From the NCBI GenBank assembly GCA_030407085.1, contig CM059585.1, positions 94,768,501 to 94,832,500 of the forward strand: 64,000 nt of DNA. The letters run 5' to 3'. Below the pieces are notes generated by a model, which saw only the letters and a list, made by a program, of their open reading frames with translations, did no database searches and had not been told where the DNA came from. The position numbers and the translations under genes were made by a program. This document shows, piece after piece, positions 1 to 9,170 of this stretch. Origin of the DNA: Trichopria drosophilae (taxonomy: Eukaryota; Arthropoda; Insecta; Hymenoptera; Diapriidae). How positions within the stretch are numbered: the first letter of the stretch is position 1; every line of letters starts with the position of its first letter.

Positions 1-2383
1 TTTTTATTTAGTTTTTATAAAAAATTGAGCCAATCTAATAGTTCTCGCCAGATATTAGGATTCATTAGTAAAAAATATATAGGAATATACTAATGTACAA
101 TTTTGACTACACTTTTTTGTGTATGCCTGTGCCATAGAATTAAAGTGACTTATTTTGAGCATTATTTCTATTTGGTTTTTATCGTTTTTTGTTAGTGTTA
201 AGAAAATTTCACAGCTCACGTTGCAAGTTGTACAATTTCTAAATAATAATCATTAACACGAGCAACAGAAATAATGATATTCCTATTATATCGGTTGCTG
301 TTTTAAGATTTGGCTTACTACTGTATAATGTGTAATAATTATAACGAATCGTTATTTTTTTAGTTATCCTTTTTGTTTCTTAGTCAGTCACTAATTTAAC
401 AATAAATATTGCAATATCCATTTTCGTGATTTCACAACACACTGTGAGAGTTTTATGGGGATATGAAGGCAGACATTCTAGTGAAGCAGATATAATTAAA
501 TACCTAAAAAATAAACAGTGGTTAAGTAAATATTCGAATGTTGGTTTATCAATGTACACAATTTATTTTCCAAACTTCATTTTTATTTAACGAGAAATTC
601 AATATTGTACAGAGTCATTACTCGACGGAATTTTATGAAATAACGAGAACAAATACAAGAAAAATACACGTAGGTAATATATTAGTGGAGTTTCAGGCAT
701 AAACGACCCTCGTATAATTAAGCGTGGTCACGCAGGAATGAACGAAAATAATACCTGCTTCGCACGATCCGAATAATGTATAAGACGGAAATATGACGAA
801 AAAGATAATTTGCCGTGAAAAAATGTCTTCTGCCTAAAGTCATTCAGCATTGCATCCTACACAGTGTAATTCCAAATTGCCATGAGAGCCCCATCCGCCA
901 GATTATTCTCACACTATTTATAATTTGTTATTCGGTGTATACGACTTTTGAAAAAGTTAGCATTTAAATTGAAAATTTTTAACATTTAATGGTATTAGTG
1001 TATTATACTTTGATTCCTTATAAACGTTAAATTTAATGATACATTACTTTCCTTCAGCGCAGTGAGTAATAGAAGGCATAGTAGGAAAAATTCAGCATAA
1101 TGAATAATTTACGGTAAACAGACTTCTATGTATAGAATATAATTTAATATATATTTCCGGTTTTTCCTTTGGTAGAAAATTGTTTCAAGGAAGTATGTCA
1201 GTGACAACTGAATCGTTGATTAATAATATGTTGACTATAGATACGCGCAAATGAATAACTGATGAATTCTTCGAATATTAATATATATATTACAAGATTT
1301 ATAAATAAAAAAAAACTTTTTGTAATTTATTTATTTTATACTGGTAATGTAAATGACTGAACTTAACATATCAAATAACAAGATGGAGGTCTACCTATAG
1401 TAATTATAAAAATATTTAATAGTTGTAGATATTAATTTGAAAATTATTCCATACAAATATGAATATTTATTTATATAAAAAACACTTTTCTGTTTAAAAT
1501 CAACACATATCTGTATTCCTGCATGACTGTGGTTTGGAGATAAATATTCCACAATCTAATTTTAAATATCAAAGAGTTAAAAGTCGAATAGGGATCAATT
1601 TCAGAAGCTGCTCTGTTTAAAGCTACAACTCACCCATATCGCAAATCGACGGTATTATTGTTATTATTCGTTAAGAATTTTTCAAATATTTTCATCATTT
1701 TTGTAGAGTTTAAAGACATTTTCCATGCATTCCAAGAATCAATCAAATAATTAAAATTAAGATTGTTTATAAAATCAAAATAATATACGATTTGTGATCC
1801 ATCAAACTTTTCTTATTTTCATTGCACAGTTTATTCTGTTTCAATTATAAAATTTAAAACTCAAATTTTTAGACAGATTCATGGTGTATCACTAGCTGTA
1901 CATCAACAGGACAATGCACCCGTTATTTAGTATGGCCATATAAAAATACTAACTAATAAACCTCAAATATATTATAATAGCGAATGTTACTGCACTCAAA
2001 CAATATTCCAGGAACCAAAACGGACACATTGTAAAGTAAGACAGATTTAGAAAATTGTTTTCTCATTGATTAGTATAGTCTTGTTATATCATAGGTCTGT
2101 TAGACGAGAACAAAGGAAGGAAATGGCTTACTATTACTTCCTTAAACATAGAAATAACGCAAAATGGTTTATTAGGTTAATAATTAAGTTAAAAATAGTA
2201 CAGTGATGAAGGACGTAGATGAACGAAGTCATTAACACAGCTTGTTATCTGTACATTAAAAGATTTTCAGAGGATTTCTAACAAACATTCAAAAAGAAAA
2301 TATTAAGACCATTTTTGCACCATTTAAAATCAATATTTTGAATATTAAATCAGGAAATGGTATTTCCATCAGGAAAACAAAAA
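1..2383. other. AT-rich sequence without recognised features
   Basis: No open frame of useful length, no terminal repeats and no RNA-like structure were recognised. The composition is very AT-rich with scattered short A and T runs, as expected for intergenic or intronic arthropod DNA. Confidence 0.5.
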
Positions 2384-2473
2384 GAAGTCATCTACAATAT
2401 ACTGTGTTTGCATTGCAACCAATTATACATTGCATATATAGGTAGACTTTCAAAGATTCGTATAAAAGAACAT
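2384..2473 (+). pseudogene. Penelope-like GIY-YIG endonuclease remnant
   Basis: Thirty codons read EVIYNILCLHCNQLYIAYIG and continue RLSKIRIKEH before the frame decays. The pattern I-Y-x-I-x-C-x-x-C-N-x-x-Y-I-x-x-x-G-R then R-I-K-E-H is the core of the GIY-YIG endonuclease of Penelope-like retroelements, with the CxxC pair typical of that family. The second half of the motif, usually YIGQTGR, has decayed to YIAYIGR. No reverse transcriptase is visible upstream, so this is a 3'-terminal scrap of an ORF. It lies about 60 bp before the LTR remnant at 2531. Penelope-like elements can themselves carry hammerhead ribozymes, so the adjacency is worth noting, but the LTR, PBS and PPT next door point to a different element type. 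Confidence 0.5.
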
Positions 2474-2530
2474 AACAAAATATATACGCATTAAGTAAAC
2501 AAAAAATTACCGGTTTCACCGTTCAACAAG

Positions 2531-2602
2531 AACAGGGACAATCATATAAAAATTCGTTACAATGGGGCCCGAACAGGGACCATCATATAAAAATTCGTTA
2601 CA
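2531..2602 (+). repeat. 5' LTR remnant (U5 end)
   Basis: This 72-bp stretch is identical to 4337-4408, the end of the 3' LTR. It comprises one full 41-bp PBS-containing unit and the first 31 bp of a second, ending CGTTACA at 2602. Everything 5' of 2531 differs from the 3' LTR, so U3, R and most of U5, including this LTR's ribozyme, are lost. Confidence 0.75.
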
Positions 2603-2603
2603 A

Positions 2604-2623
2604 TGGCGCCCGACCGTAGGGAC
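2604..2623 (+). promoter_or_regulatory. Primer-binding site (diverged tRNA-Lys type)
   Basis: One base after the LTR end CGTTACA comes TGGCGCCCGAC then CGTAGGGAC. It matches the classical tRNA-Lys PBS (TGGCGCCCGAACAGGGAC) at both ends but has an altered, 2-nt longer middle. The exact 18-nt form occurs in this element's own U5 at 4328-4345. Confidence 0.6.
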
Positions 2624-3100
2624 ATATGAAATTGTCGAAATTTCATTAGAACCCTGCAAAATAAAATAAATAACGGTTGTTATATATCGTCGAAGGGAAA
2701 ATTATTAAGTGTAGTTGCATGAATTGACACTTTATATTTAGTTCAATTAGTTATAAATATTGCTATCTAAATATCTTAAGAATTTAGTTGTATTAAAAAT
2801 TATATTAAAATTAAATATATTAAAAAAGGAAATAATGGAAAAAAAGATGGAAATAATTTTAGTTCTATTCAGTAAATTATGAAAAAAGAAGCAATTCTTT
2901 GAGATATAATTTTTGGAGTAATCCTTAAATAGGGGGGTAAATAATTTAATTGATGCAGAAAATAAAAAAGGAAACGGGATCTTGTGTGTATACTGAAGTT
3001 GTAAATTGCATATAAGTAGCTTGAAATTTGCATGCTTAATTATTTATGTATATATTTCGAAAATCTACGTAACTTAAATCTACTAGTTCTGGAGGTAGAA
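2624..3100. other. Internal region of the retrozyme-like element, AT-rich spacer
   Basis: Non-coding AT-rich stretch between the PBS and the first tRNA-like segment. No ORF or repeat is visible. Confidence 0.4.
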
Positions 3101-3182
3101 AAGGCAATGTAGCTCAGAAGGGCAGTCGAACTTGCGTCGAAAGGACCCGGGCTCGTGCCCCGGCATAATGCCGAATTACCTT
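3101..3182 (+). ncRNA. tRNA-like segment 1 in the element interior
   Basis: AAGGCAAT at the start pairs with ATTACCTT at the end (one mismatch), like an acceptor stem. GTAGCTCAGAAG resembles a D-arm/box A and CCGGGCTCGTGCCCCGG folds as a T-arm with a degenerate box B. An extra small palindrome (GGCATAATGCC) sits between the T-arm and the acceptor strand, so this is not a functional tRNA. It is about 75% similar to segment 2. Confidence 0.55.
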
Positions 3183-3384
3183 TTGTCGTGCTATTTTCAT
3201 TAAGTTGTTTTAAATTGCCTATGTTCGAAATAATTTATATTTGCAAATAAATACAAAAATGTGTAGGAGTAGCATAAACAGCATGAAAATTGCATATTTA
3301 ATCATTCATGTATTTAATTAAAACTTTGAACCACCGTCAGTGCAATATGAGGAGGATTGAGGGTTGATCATTCTCGAGGTACAT

Positions 3385-3468
3385 GAGGCAACGTAGCTCA
3401 GAGTAGAGCAGTCGACCTTGCGTCGGAAGGACCCGGACTCGTACCCCGGCGTATAGCCAAATTGCCTC
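3385..3468 (+). ncRNA. tRNA-like segment 2 in the element interior
   Basis: GAGGCAA (3385-3391) and TTGCCTC (3462-3468) form a perfect 7-bp acceptor-like stem. Inside are GCTC-AGAGTA-GAGC as a D-arm, TCGAC-CTTGC-GTCGG as a central hairpin, and CCGG...CCGG as a T-arm with the box B-like GGACTCGTACC. The acceptor pairing changes relative to segment 1 and is better paired. Possible roles are an internal Pol III promoter or an RNA structure; a tRNA-derived SINE head captured twice is the alternative. Confidence 0.55.
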
Positions 3469-3555
3469 AGAATCTTTGATTTTATTCCGACTTCATTAAC
3501 TTTTACTATTTCTTGTGATTGAAATAATAATTTATAATAAGTAATCACCACATAT

Positions 3556-3724
3556 GCAGTTGAAATGATATATACTGCTGCGTTAAAAAAAAAAAAAATT
3601 TACATGTTCAATTTTTGGTTGAAATGATATATACCAAACACATTTACAAACGCAGTTGAAATGATATACACTGCGAAGAATTGAAAAACAAACGCATTCA
3701 TTTGGTTGAAATGATACATACCGA
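3556..3724 (+). ncRNA. Array of four hairpins with identical 13-nt loop and covarying stems
   Basis: Four copies of the loop TGAAATGATAYAY start at 3561, 3620, 3657 and 3707. Each is closed by its own complementary stem: GCAGT/ACTGC, TTTGGT/ACCAAA, CGCAGT/ACTGCG, and TTGGT/ACCGA (one G-T pair). Loop sequence is constant while stem sequence alternates between two unrelated but self-complementary versions. That is the signature of an RNA structure recognised through its loop. Spacing is 59, 37 and 50 nt. The array ends about 130 bp before the PPT. The family is unknown to me; packaging or dimerisation signals are possible by analogy with retroelements. Confidence 0.65.
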
Positions 3725-3851
3725 CAAAGATACCTAATTTTGATAATATATTATGTGATGTGATATGACTATATTTCATGAACAAGAATGGTGGGAGTTA
3801 CTGAGAAGGCGCGGTTATTTCTTCTCTATGTTGACGGTTGTCACCATTGAC

Positions 3852-3864
3852 AAGAAAAGGGGGG
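3852..3864 (+). promoter_or_regulatory. Polypurine tract
   Basis: AAGAAAAGGGGGG is an uninterrupted 13-nt purine run ending 3 bp before the LTR start TGTAACG, the position where plus-strand DNA priming occurs in LTR elements. Confidence 0.7.
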
Positions 3865-4015
3865 TAATGTAACGGTGTGTTTTGTTATGATGCACCATGC
3901 TTTAGAGGTGGAGGTATTATAGTGGAATATAAAGAAAAATAAGAGATAGGGAAGGAATCTTTCAATTGTTTTGTTTATATTTATTATGCTTGTTTACAAA
4001 CCTGCATGACAATCG

Positions 4016-4048
4016 TATAAATATCAACTCGGTTGATCAATATCAGTT
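4016..4048 (+). promoter_or_regulatory. LTR core promoter: TATA box and initiator
   Basis: TATAAATA at 4016-4023 lies 29 nt upstream of the A in TCAGTT (4043-4048), the arthropod initiator consensus. The spacing is that of a Pol II TATA-Inr promoter. Confidence 0.6.
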
Positions 4049-4175
4049 AGTTTGTGTCGCGAAGAAGATCACTAAGGATTGGTGGCGGTTCCGGTTTTGC
4101 GCGTCGCGGTAGGGATGTGTGTGAGTAGTATCCTTTATTTTACTATATATATATTTACGATTTACGATTAGTTTC

Positions 4176-4243
4176 GTGTCTTGGGCAGGGTCTGCTCACA
4201 TAGCCCAACTGACGAGTCCGTGAGCAGACCTGGGACGAAACAC
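4176..4243 (+). ncRNA. Hammerhead ribozyme, type III topology
   Basis: All core elements are present in order. Stem III is GTGT (4176-4179) with ACAC (4240-4243). The cleavage triplet is GTC, with cleavage expected after C4180. Stem I is TTGGGC (4181-4186) with GCCCAA (4203-4208). The core CTGACGA is at 4209-4215, stem II is GTCC (4216-4219) with GGAC (4233-4236), and GAAA is at 4237-4240. Stems I and II are closed and stem III is open, so the topology is type III. The stem I loop holds GGTCTGCTCAC (4189-4199), whose perfect complement GTGAGCAGACC (4220-4230) is the stem II loop; this could be a strong loop-loop contact or a competing hairpin. In a full element, cleavage in both R copies would release a unit of about 1.8 kb. 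Confidence 0.85.
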
Positions 4244-4275
4244 CGATCCATATAAAATAATAATTATTTACATAA

Positions 4276-4281
4276 AATAAA
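4276..4281 (+). terminator. LTR polyadenylation signal
   Basis: AATAAA, 33 nt downstream of the ribozyme and about 20 nt before the U5 tandem repeats. Confidence 0.5.
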
Positions 4282-4296
4282 TTACCCACGCCACCC

Positions 4297-4408
4297 ATCA
4301 GGGACAATCATAAAAAATTCGTTACAATGGCGCCCGAACAGGGACAATCATATAAAAATTCGTTACAATGGGGCCCGAACAGGGACCATCATATAAAAAT
4401 TCGTTACA
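4297..4408 (+). repeat. 41-bp tandem repeats carrying PBS copies in U5
   Basis: Three units (4297-4336, 4337-4377, and a partial at 4378-4408) each read CAGGGACaATCATaTAAAAA, then TTCGTTACA, then ATGGsGCCCG. Each unit boundary therefore recreates an LTR end plus PBS. The first junction has the exact 18-nt TGGCGCCCGAACAGGGAC (4328-4345); the second has TGGGGCCCG. The array looks like repeated capture of the PBS into the LTR during reverse transcription. Confidence 0.7.
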
Positions 4409-4837
4409 AATCGACGCTCAAATTTATAGCGCGTGTTTTTACAGATATTATACGAGTCCGTATAATACAGTCAACGCTATTAGTAATTCCGAGCAAGCGG
4501 AAAGGGGCAATGTTTTTCCAAGAACGTGGGTTCCCTCACTTACTATTCGTGCGCGGAAAATTTTTCACGCGTTCTCGCAGTAATGCCGGTAGGCCGAACT
4601 TGACCTCGAGAGTGTTTTGTTTATGTAATTGTTGTGAAGTGACATGTTCGCATATGAAAATAAATTGTTCGCGATTCATTAAATAAGTATTGATTTAAAA
4701 TTGTAACGAATTAATTATATCAGCTTTAGAACGTTTTATCTAACGTACCTTCGCGCTATGACCTGACTTTAAAACAATATTACATTTTTTTGTCTTTGGT
4801 ATTACACTTTTTATATTGCAAGCCTAGAATAATAGTA
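4409..4837. other. Flank of the LTR element, no recognised feature
   Basis: Ordinary mixed-composition sequence. Open frames here start within the PBS repeats and show no protein family. Confidence 0.4.
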
Positions 4838-4844
4838 CATTATG

Positions 4845-4985
4845 TAACATGGAGGCTAAGTTGGTCTTTATACGCCGAGCGGAAGTTTCGTATAAAAGAC
4901 GTAGACGAGCGAGCGCATGAGCCTTCGGCCTCTCGTATACGAATCCGCGAGGCGTACAAAGACCTTGCCTCCACGTTGCATACGA
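4845..4985. repeat. Foldback (MITE-like) inverted repeat
   Basis: The left arm (about 4845-4900, containing GGAGGC..GGTCTTTATACGCC) is complementary to the right arm (about 4930-4980, containing GGCGTACAAAGACC..GCCTCC). The sequence is CpG-rich against an AT-rich background and is open in both strands, which explains overlapping ORFs there. TTATGTAAC occurs on both sides (4839 and 4990). Confidence 0.5.
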
Positions 4986-5098
4986 TACTTTATGTAACAA
5001 AGATACGATTTCCAAGTTTCCAAAAATTCATTTTAGGGAATGGTTGCAGAGAGGGATGGTGAGGCTAGAGGAGCGGTTTGGGGGGTTAGCAGGGGGTT

Positions 5099-5115
5099 GG
5101 GGGGCTCAGCCCCCC
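5099..5115. repeat. GC-rich palindrome
   Basis: GGGGGGCT-C-AGCCCCCC forms an 8-bp perfect inverted repeat with a one-base centre, next to a G-rich run from 5076. Its role is not known. Confidence 0.4.
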
Positions 5116-7565
5116 GTTGGACAATTTGCATGCAAACTGACGGCGAATAACGAAAAGGGTATTTTCCAAGCATTCTCAGATTAAATTGGAATTGTCCCAT
5201 TGAAATTCAATTTTTAAAAATTGAAACAAAACCCATGTATACTACATTCTGTAAAGTTAAATTGGGACGTTCACTTTTTATATATATTCCGGCATTTTCG
5301 AACAGGTTAGAACATGCACGCCCTACGTCTGGTATACGTAGGAATCGTCATCATATCCGACTGCCGTGTACGACGCTTGACGACGAATGGTCGTATACGC
5401 ATAAGCAACGTATGCGTCATGTAGTCGCATCGTTAGCATACGTTTATTGGACGCTGTAGCTTGAATAGAGTACGTATACGGGCACTTTATTGTACTAGTA
5501 CGTTGTGAGGCACTTTATTGTACTCTTTTCATCGTGCGTACGATAAAGCGCTACTTAGTGTACGCAAATCGTGCACGATAAAACGCGGAAATCGTACGGA
5601 GTTACATAAAATATTATTTACTAGGTAGGATACAAGAAGGCTATTTTGCATTCTGCTTAGAGGAACTACTGAGAACCAGGTAAATGAAATTCAAGAGAAA
5701 AACATTCCAAATTAGTAGAAGGGGAACAAACTGGGGAAGTGGAACTATTGAGAGCGGTTTTATTGAGAGGGCCGACTGTATTTGCGGTTCTTTGTGATAA
5801 CAGTAATACTTTGTTACAAAATTAAAGCGGCTTTCGAATCTAAAAGTTCGTTCCATCTCATCGAGTGAAACCATTAATTACGAAATGCTTTTGTTCTATG
5901 TTTGTTTGTGGGCAAATCGAGGTCTACCGAGTTTCCTTCAAACTGTTTTCTTTCAAGTCACTGAATACCATTTTGTCATTTTGGTGGAGTTCAGTTCTTA
6001 GATTTTGAATTAGGGCTGAGTGAAAGGAAATCGCGTTCAAGCTTTGTTTGCAGCTACCACTAAGAGAAGTTTAAGATTTTAGACGCGTTGGTAGGGAAAC
6101 CTGTAGGGCGAAACAGAGATGGCTAACGTCCATCCAATAAGATGACAGCTGCCTTAGTTTGGGACATCAGTCGTTCTCAGTACAGGCAACCGGTGTCCCA
6201 CTGAAATGCGACGGCAGCCATACAATGTACAAGTAAAGTGTTAGCATAAGGGCCGTCTTTTATTTTTGAATAGCAGTCGCCTTAAAAGTTGCGGAATGCT
6301 TGTCTTATGGAGTAACACATCTGCCTCCCTATACCCATTACAGCTGATGTTTTAAATTTCTCTCAGTGAAGACGACTTGCATATTTCAACAGCGTTAAAA
6401 AAAGAAAAAGTACTGATCTACCTTTAATACTGAAAAAATATAGAAAATTACAAAATTGGCTTTGTGCTTTGCTGATTTTCCAGTTCACTTCCTTAAAGAT
6501 GACCATTCTGATTAAATTTCGATTACGTATCAGTGACAGGTAATTTTTCTTATACCATATTCAAGACTTTTCTGACTTGTTTCTGTTGCCTATGACACTT
6601 AACTAATTCAATCAGTACTGTCATGCAACTAAATTCTGCGCTTTAGTGCCTGATACTTGATTATTTTTAGTCTGTGTCATTTTTTCATTACCTTATATGG
6701 TCCTACAATTTTATGATGTCTTTGAACTTCGCCTATATGACTTCTAATATAGCGTCTTCCGAGACTGTTCCACTTCTGCACCGTAGTTTTCTCTTAAGAG
6801 GAAAGTTTGTTTTTGTCTAGATTTCGTGTTATGTCGAGTATTGGGACTGTCTGTTTCTGTGGTATCGTGTATTATCCGAACTATTGATCAGGTTGTTATT
6901 CTTGTTCTTCAAGTACTAGTTTCTGCCTTAGGACAAGTTCCGCGTATGTCCTTACTATCGAATACTATTTCTCTGATTTTCTTTAGTTCTAACCTCTTAT
7001 GGAATCCTATAACCCGTCATGCATTTTTAGTTCGATTTCCACGTTGTTTTTTAGGTCTATACATTTAGAACAGACGGTTAGTACACGTGCAGTATCTCCT
7101 ACAGGCAACTTGCCTTTAAAATGTCCACATTCAGTTTGAAATTTCGCAGTGCACTTCAAAATATTTCTTTCGACAATTTCCTTGCGATTTATCCAGCAGT
7201 TCATACTGGAAATTCTGGATATTTATCAGAGTTCTAAAGATGTGCCAACTACAAGTCCAAACAGAGGCGTGTCATACTTGGGTAGAGTTATTTGTGAATA
7301 ACTTCAACATTTCCTAAAAGCACGCTGCTTTATATAAGCAGGCTATCTTATATCTGATATCAAATGTCGGCGGATATCTTTGGTTTTAGCACACGGAGAA
7401 CGGAACGCACTATGAAAAACAGCGCCACTGTGCATTGTACATTGGTTAACCGCCAGCACAACATACATATATGTGTATTTCTCACTCTTCTATGATTCAT
7501 ATCGAAACAAATGAAGTGCAAATGGCTCTCTAATACGTTTTGTTCTATGCCTTGCGATTTGTAAT
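5116..7565. other. Unassigned sequence
   Basis: 5235-5600 is unusually rich in CpG and GTATACG-type motifs and has GGCACTTTATTGTACT twice (about 5481 and 5509), so it may be a degraded repeat. 5620-7565 shows no convincing gene. A short minus-strand frame near 7007-7204 has several cysteines but I could not place it in a family. Confidence 0.3.
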
Positions 7566-7833
7566 GCATGCATCACCTTTTCCCCTAACTTGGATCGTGT
7601 GACCTTAGCGTAGTGGGGGGTGGGGGGATCCGAGGCATCTGCGACCAATGCATAATCCCCCAATCTAAGGTGTAAGCCATAGTGCCGAATGGATGCGTTG
7701 TACAGGGGGAGTTGTATCGCAAACGATGCCCTTGGGATACCGGGCGACCTCCGATTGTATGTAGCCTTCACTCTGCATGTGGGTATCTGCAGAGTTGTCG
7801 ACCGTTAGTTCTCTAGCTACTCGTGGGAATCAC

Positions 7834-9170
7834 ATGAAGAACAATAATATTAATACAAATGTATACTCCAGGCTGGGGCGGGATGTCACTGCGGCGCAGC
7901 TTGTGAGAGAGTTAGAGGAAAATCCTCGGGATGGACAAGGAAGGTTAGAGAGGTTTAGGGCATTGCCATCTAAACCAGAAATAAGAAGAAAGTTGGGGGG
8001 GGGGGGAATAGCGGAGTCACAACATCGGGCCTCCCGCCTCCACCCCCAATCTGAATGGAACACCCATCAAGAAGTGTATTACCAGAAATGGGTAAACTAG
8101 GTGGAAGAGATGACCCGAGAAGGATAGGCCTCAGCGGGGCCGGTGTCCGACAATACCTGCGCTTCCTAGATGAGGGCATGTCACCGGAGGAAGCCAGAAA
8201 TAAATCGCTGGAAGGAAGAGCGGGTGGACCTACCGCATTAGTTGGAATACCACCTCGCGCGACACTGAGGAAAAGGGGAAGGGATCCACCACCCCTCAGG
8301 AGACTCAAAAGAAACGAGGACTATTTATGCCGGTGCGGCCAATAACATCAAGGTTGCGGTGCTCCCAAAACATTATAAGGGGGGAATCCTTGAGCAAGGA
8401 GAACCTCACGGAGTTAGAGGAGGCCATAGTGGAGGAAATGCGGAAGGACACGGACGTCAAGCTGGAGTTCGGGGGCATGCTGGTGATTGACTGTGAGAGT
8501 CAGGGCACGGCATGCTGGCTGAGGGGAATGGTACCGAGACTATCCGCGTGAAAGGGGGTCGAGACAAAGGAGGGAGGCAGATGACATCCCGAAGCCGGTT
8601 GTAGTAACGATCAACTTCCCGACGAGTGCCGGCAAGGACACGAAAATGCTGCTGAATCTACTGGATGTTCCCAACAGTAGACTGAACATACGGGAGTGGA
8701 AAACGCGTAACACCAAAGCGGAGGGCAATGATCAAGTCCTGACACTGGCCATTGATCGTCAATCTCTTTAGACTATCATCAATAGGGGAAATAGGCTCCG
8801 GTATAGATTAGGCTGGATACCCGTACATGGAATGAAGAAAGGCAGTAGCGTAGCCGAAGAAGTGAGCAGCAGTACCGAGGAGATGGAGACCCAATTAGGG
8901 GTAGAAAGTGGGTCGGGGGAAAACACGAAAGCAGTAACAACTAATGCACCACAGGTAGAAGGGGCAGTGGCACCTGAAAACGTGAAGGAAACCGACCCAG
9001 TAGGAACATCGGTAACGAGTGAGGATATCGACCTGTCACTTCTTGACCTGAGTCCTGAGGGCTTGTCACCTCGGGAGGGAGACGAGGAGGTACAGGTTGA
9101 TACGGAGGATCGGGGACTGACACCCGATCGAGAAGAAGAACAGCGACCAGCGGGGCTGGCACTGCTGCAG
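7834..9170 (+). pseudogene. LINE ORF1, DUF4780 gag-like protein, frameshifted
   Basis: The pieces, in order, are a start at 7834 (MKNNNINTNVYSRLGRDVTA), then LSGAGVRQYLRFLDEGMSPE (about 8130-8190), then the DUF4780 domain (about 8350-8770). In that domain KVAVLPKHY, LVIDCESQGTACWL and VVTINFPTSAGKD with SRLNIREWK can be read by changing frame. These are hallmarks of the gag-like first ORF of insect LOA/Jockey-type LINEs, which binds RNA in the retrotransposition complex. At least three frame changes are needed. An acidic Ser/Glu/Thr-rich tail (8832-9150) follows and runs straight into ORF2 sequence, because the normal ORF1 end and ORF2 start are missing. Confidence 0.65.

Larger units (their letters stand above)
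2531..4408 (+). mobile_element. Non-coding LTR retroelement with hammerhead ribozyme (retrozyme-like), 5' truncated
   Basis: The order seen is: the last 72 bp of a 5' LTR (2531-2602), a primer-binding site (2604), about 1.25 kb of internal sequence without a plausible ORF, a polypurine tract (3852-3864) and a full 3' LTR (3868-4408). The last 72 bp of both LTRs are identical, which is what reverse transcription produces and which suggests a young insertion. The internal region holds two tRNA-like segments and a four-hairpin array. The LTR contains a type III hammerhead ribozyme inside R. Small LTR elements with a hammerhead, PBS and PPT but no protein are known as retrozymes in plants; described metazoan retrozymes, as I know them, lack LTRs. 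Mobilisation would need enzymes from an autonomous LTR element. No TSD can be checked because the 5' LTR is truncated. Confidence 0.75.
3868..4408 (+). repeat. Complete 3' LTR (541 bp)
   Basis: It begins TGTAACG and ends CGTTACA, a perfect 7-bp inverted pair with the canonical TG...CA. In order it holds a TATA box and initiator (4016-4048), the hammerhead ribozyme (4176-4243), AATAAA (4276-4281) and a 41-bp tandem array in U5 (4297-4408). With transcription starting near 4045 and poly(A) addition near 4300, the ribozyme falls in R and would be present at both ends of a genomic transcript. Confidence 0.75.

Noticed and set aside
3600..3785. 61-codon minus-strand ORF with repeated YHFNQ
   Set aside because: The repeats are the reverse translation of the hairpin-array loops; the RNA structure explains them better.
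4176..4243. Penelope-type hammerhead
   Set aside because: Those are type I with a short closed stem III; here stem III is open and stems I and II are closed, and the setting is an LTR with PBS and PPT.
4328..4345. Exact 18-nt PBS identical to that used by some retroviruses with tRNA-Lys
   Set aside because: A PBS reflects the host tRNA-Lys 3' end, which is highly conserved in animals. There are no retroviral genes here, so it is not evidence for a virus.
4790..5062. Overlapping plus- and minus-strand ORFs
   Set aside because: Both arise from a CpG-rich foldback that is nearly self-complementary; no domain is visible.
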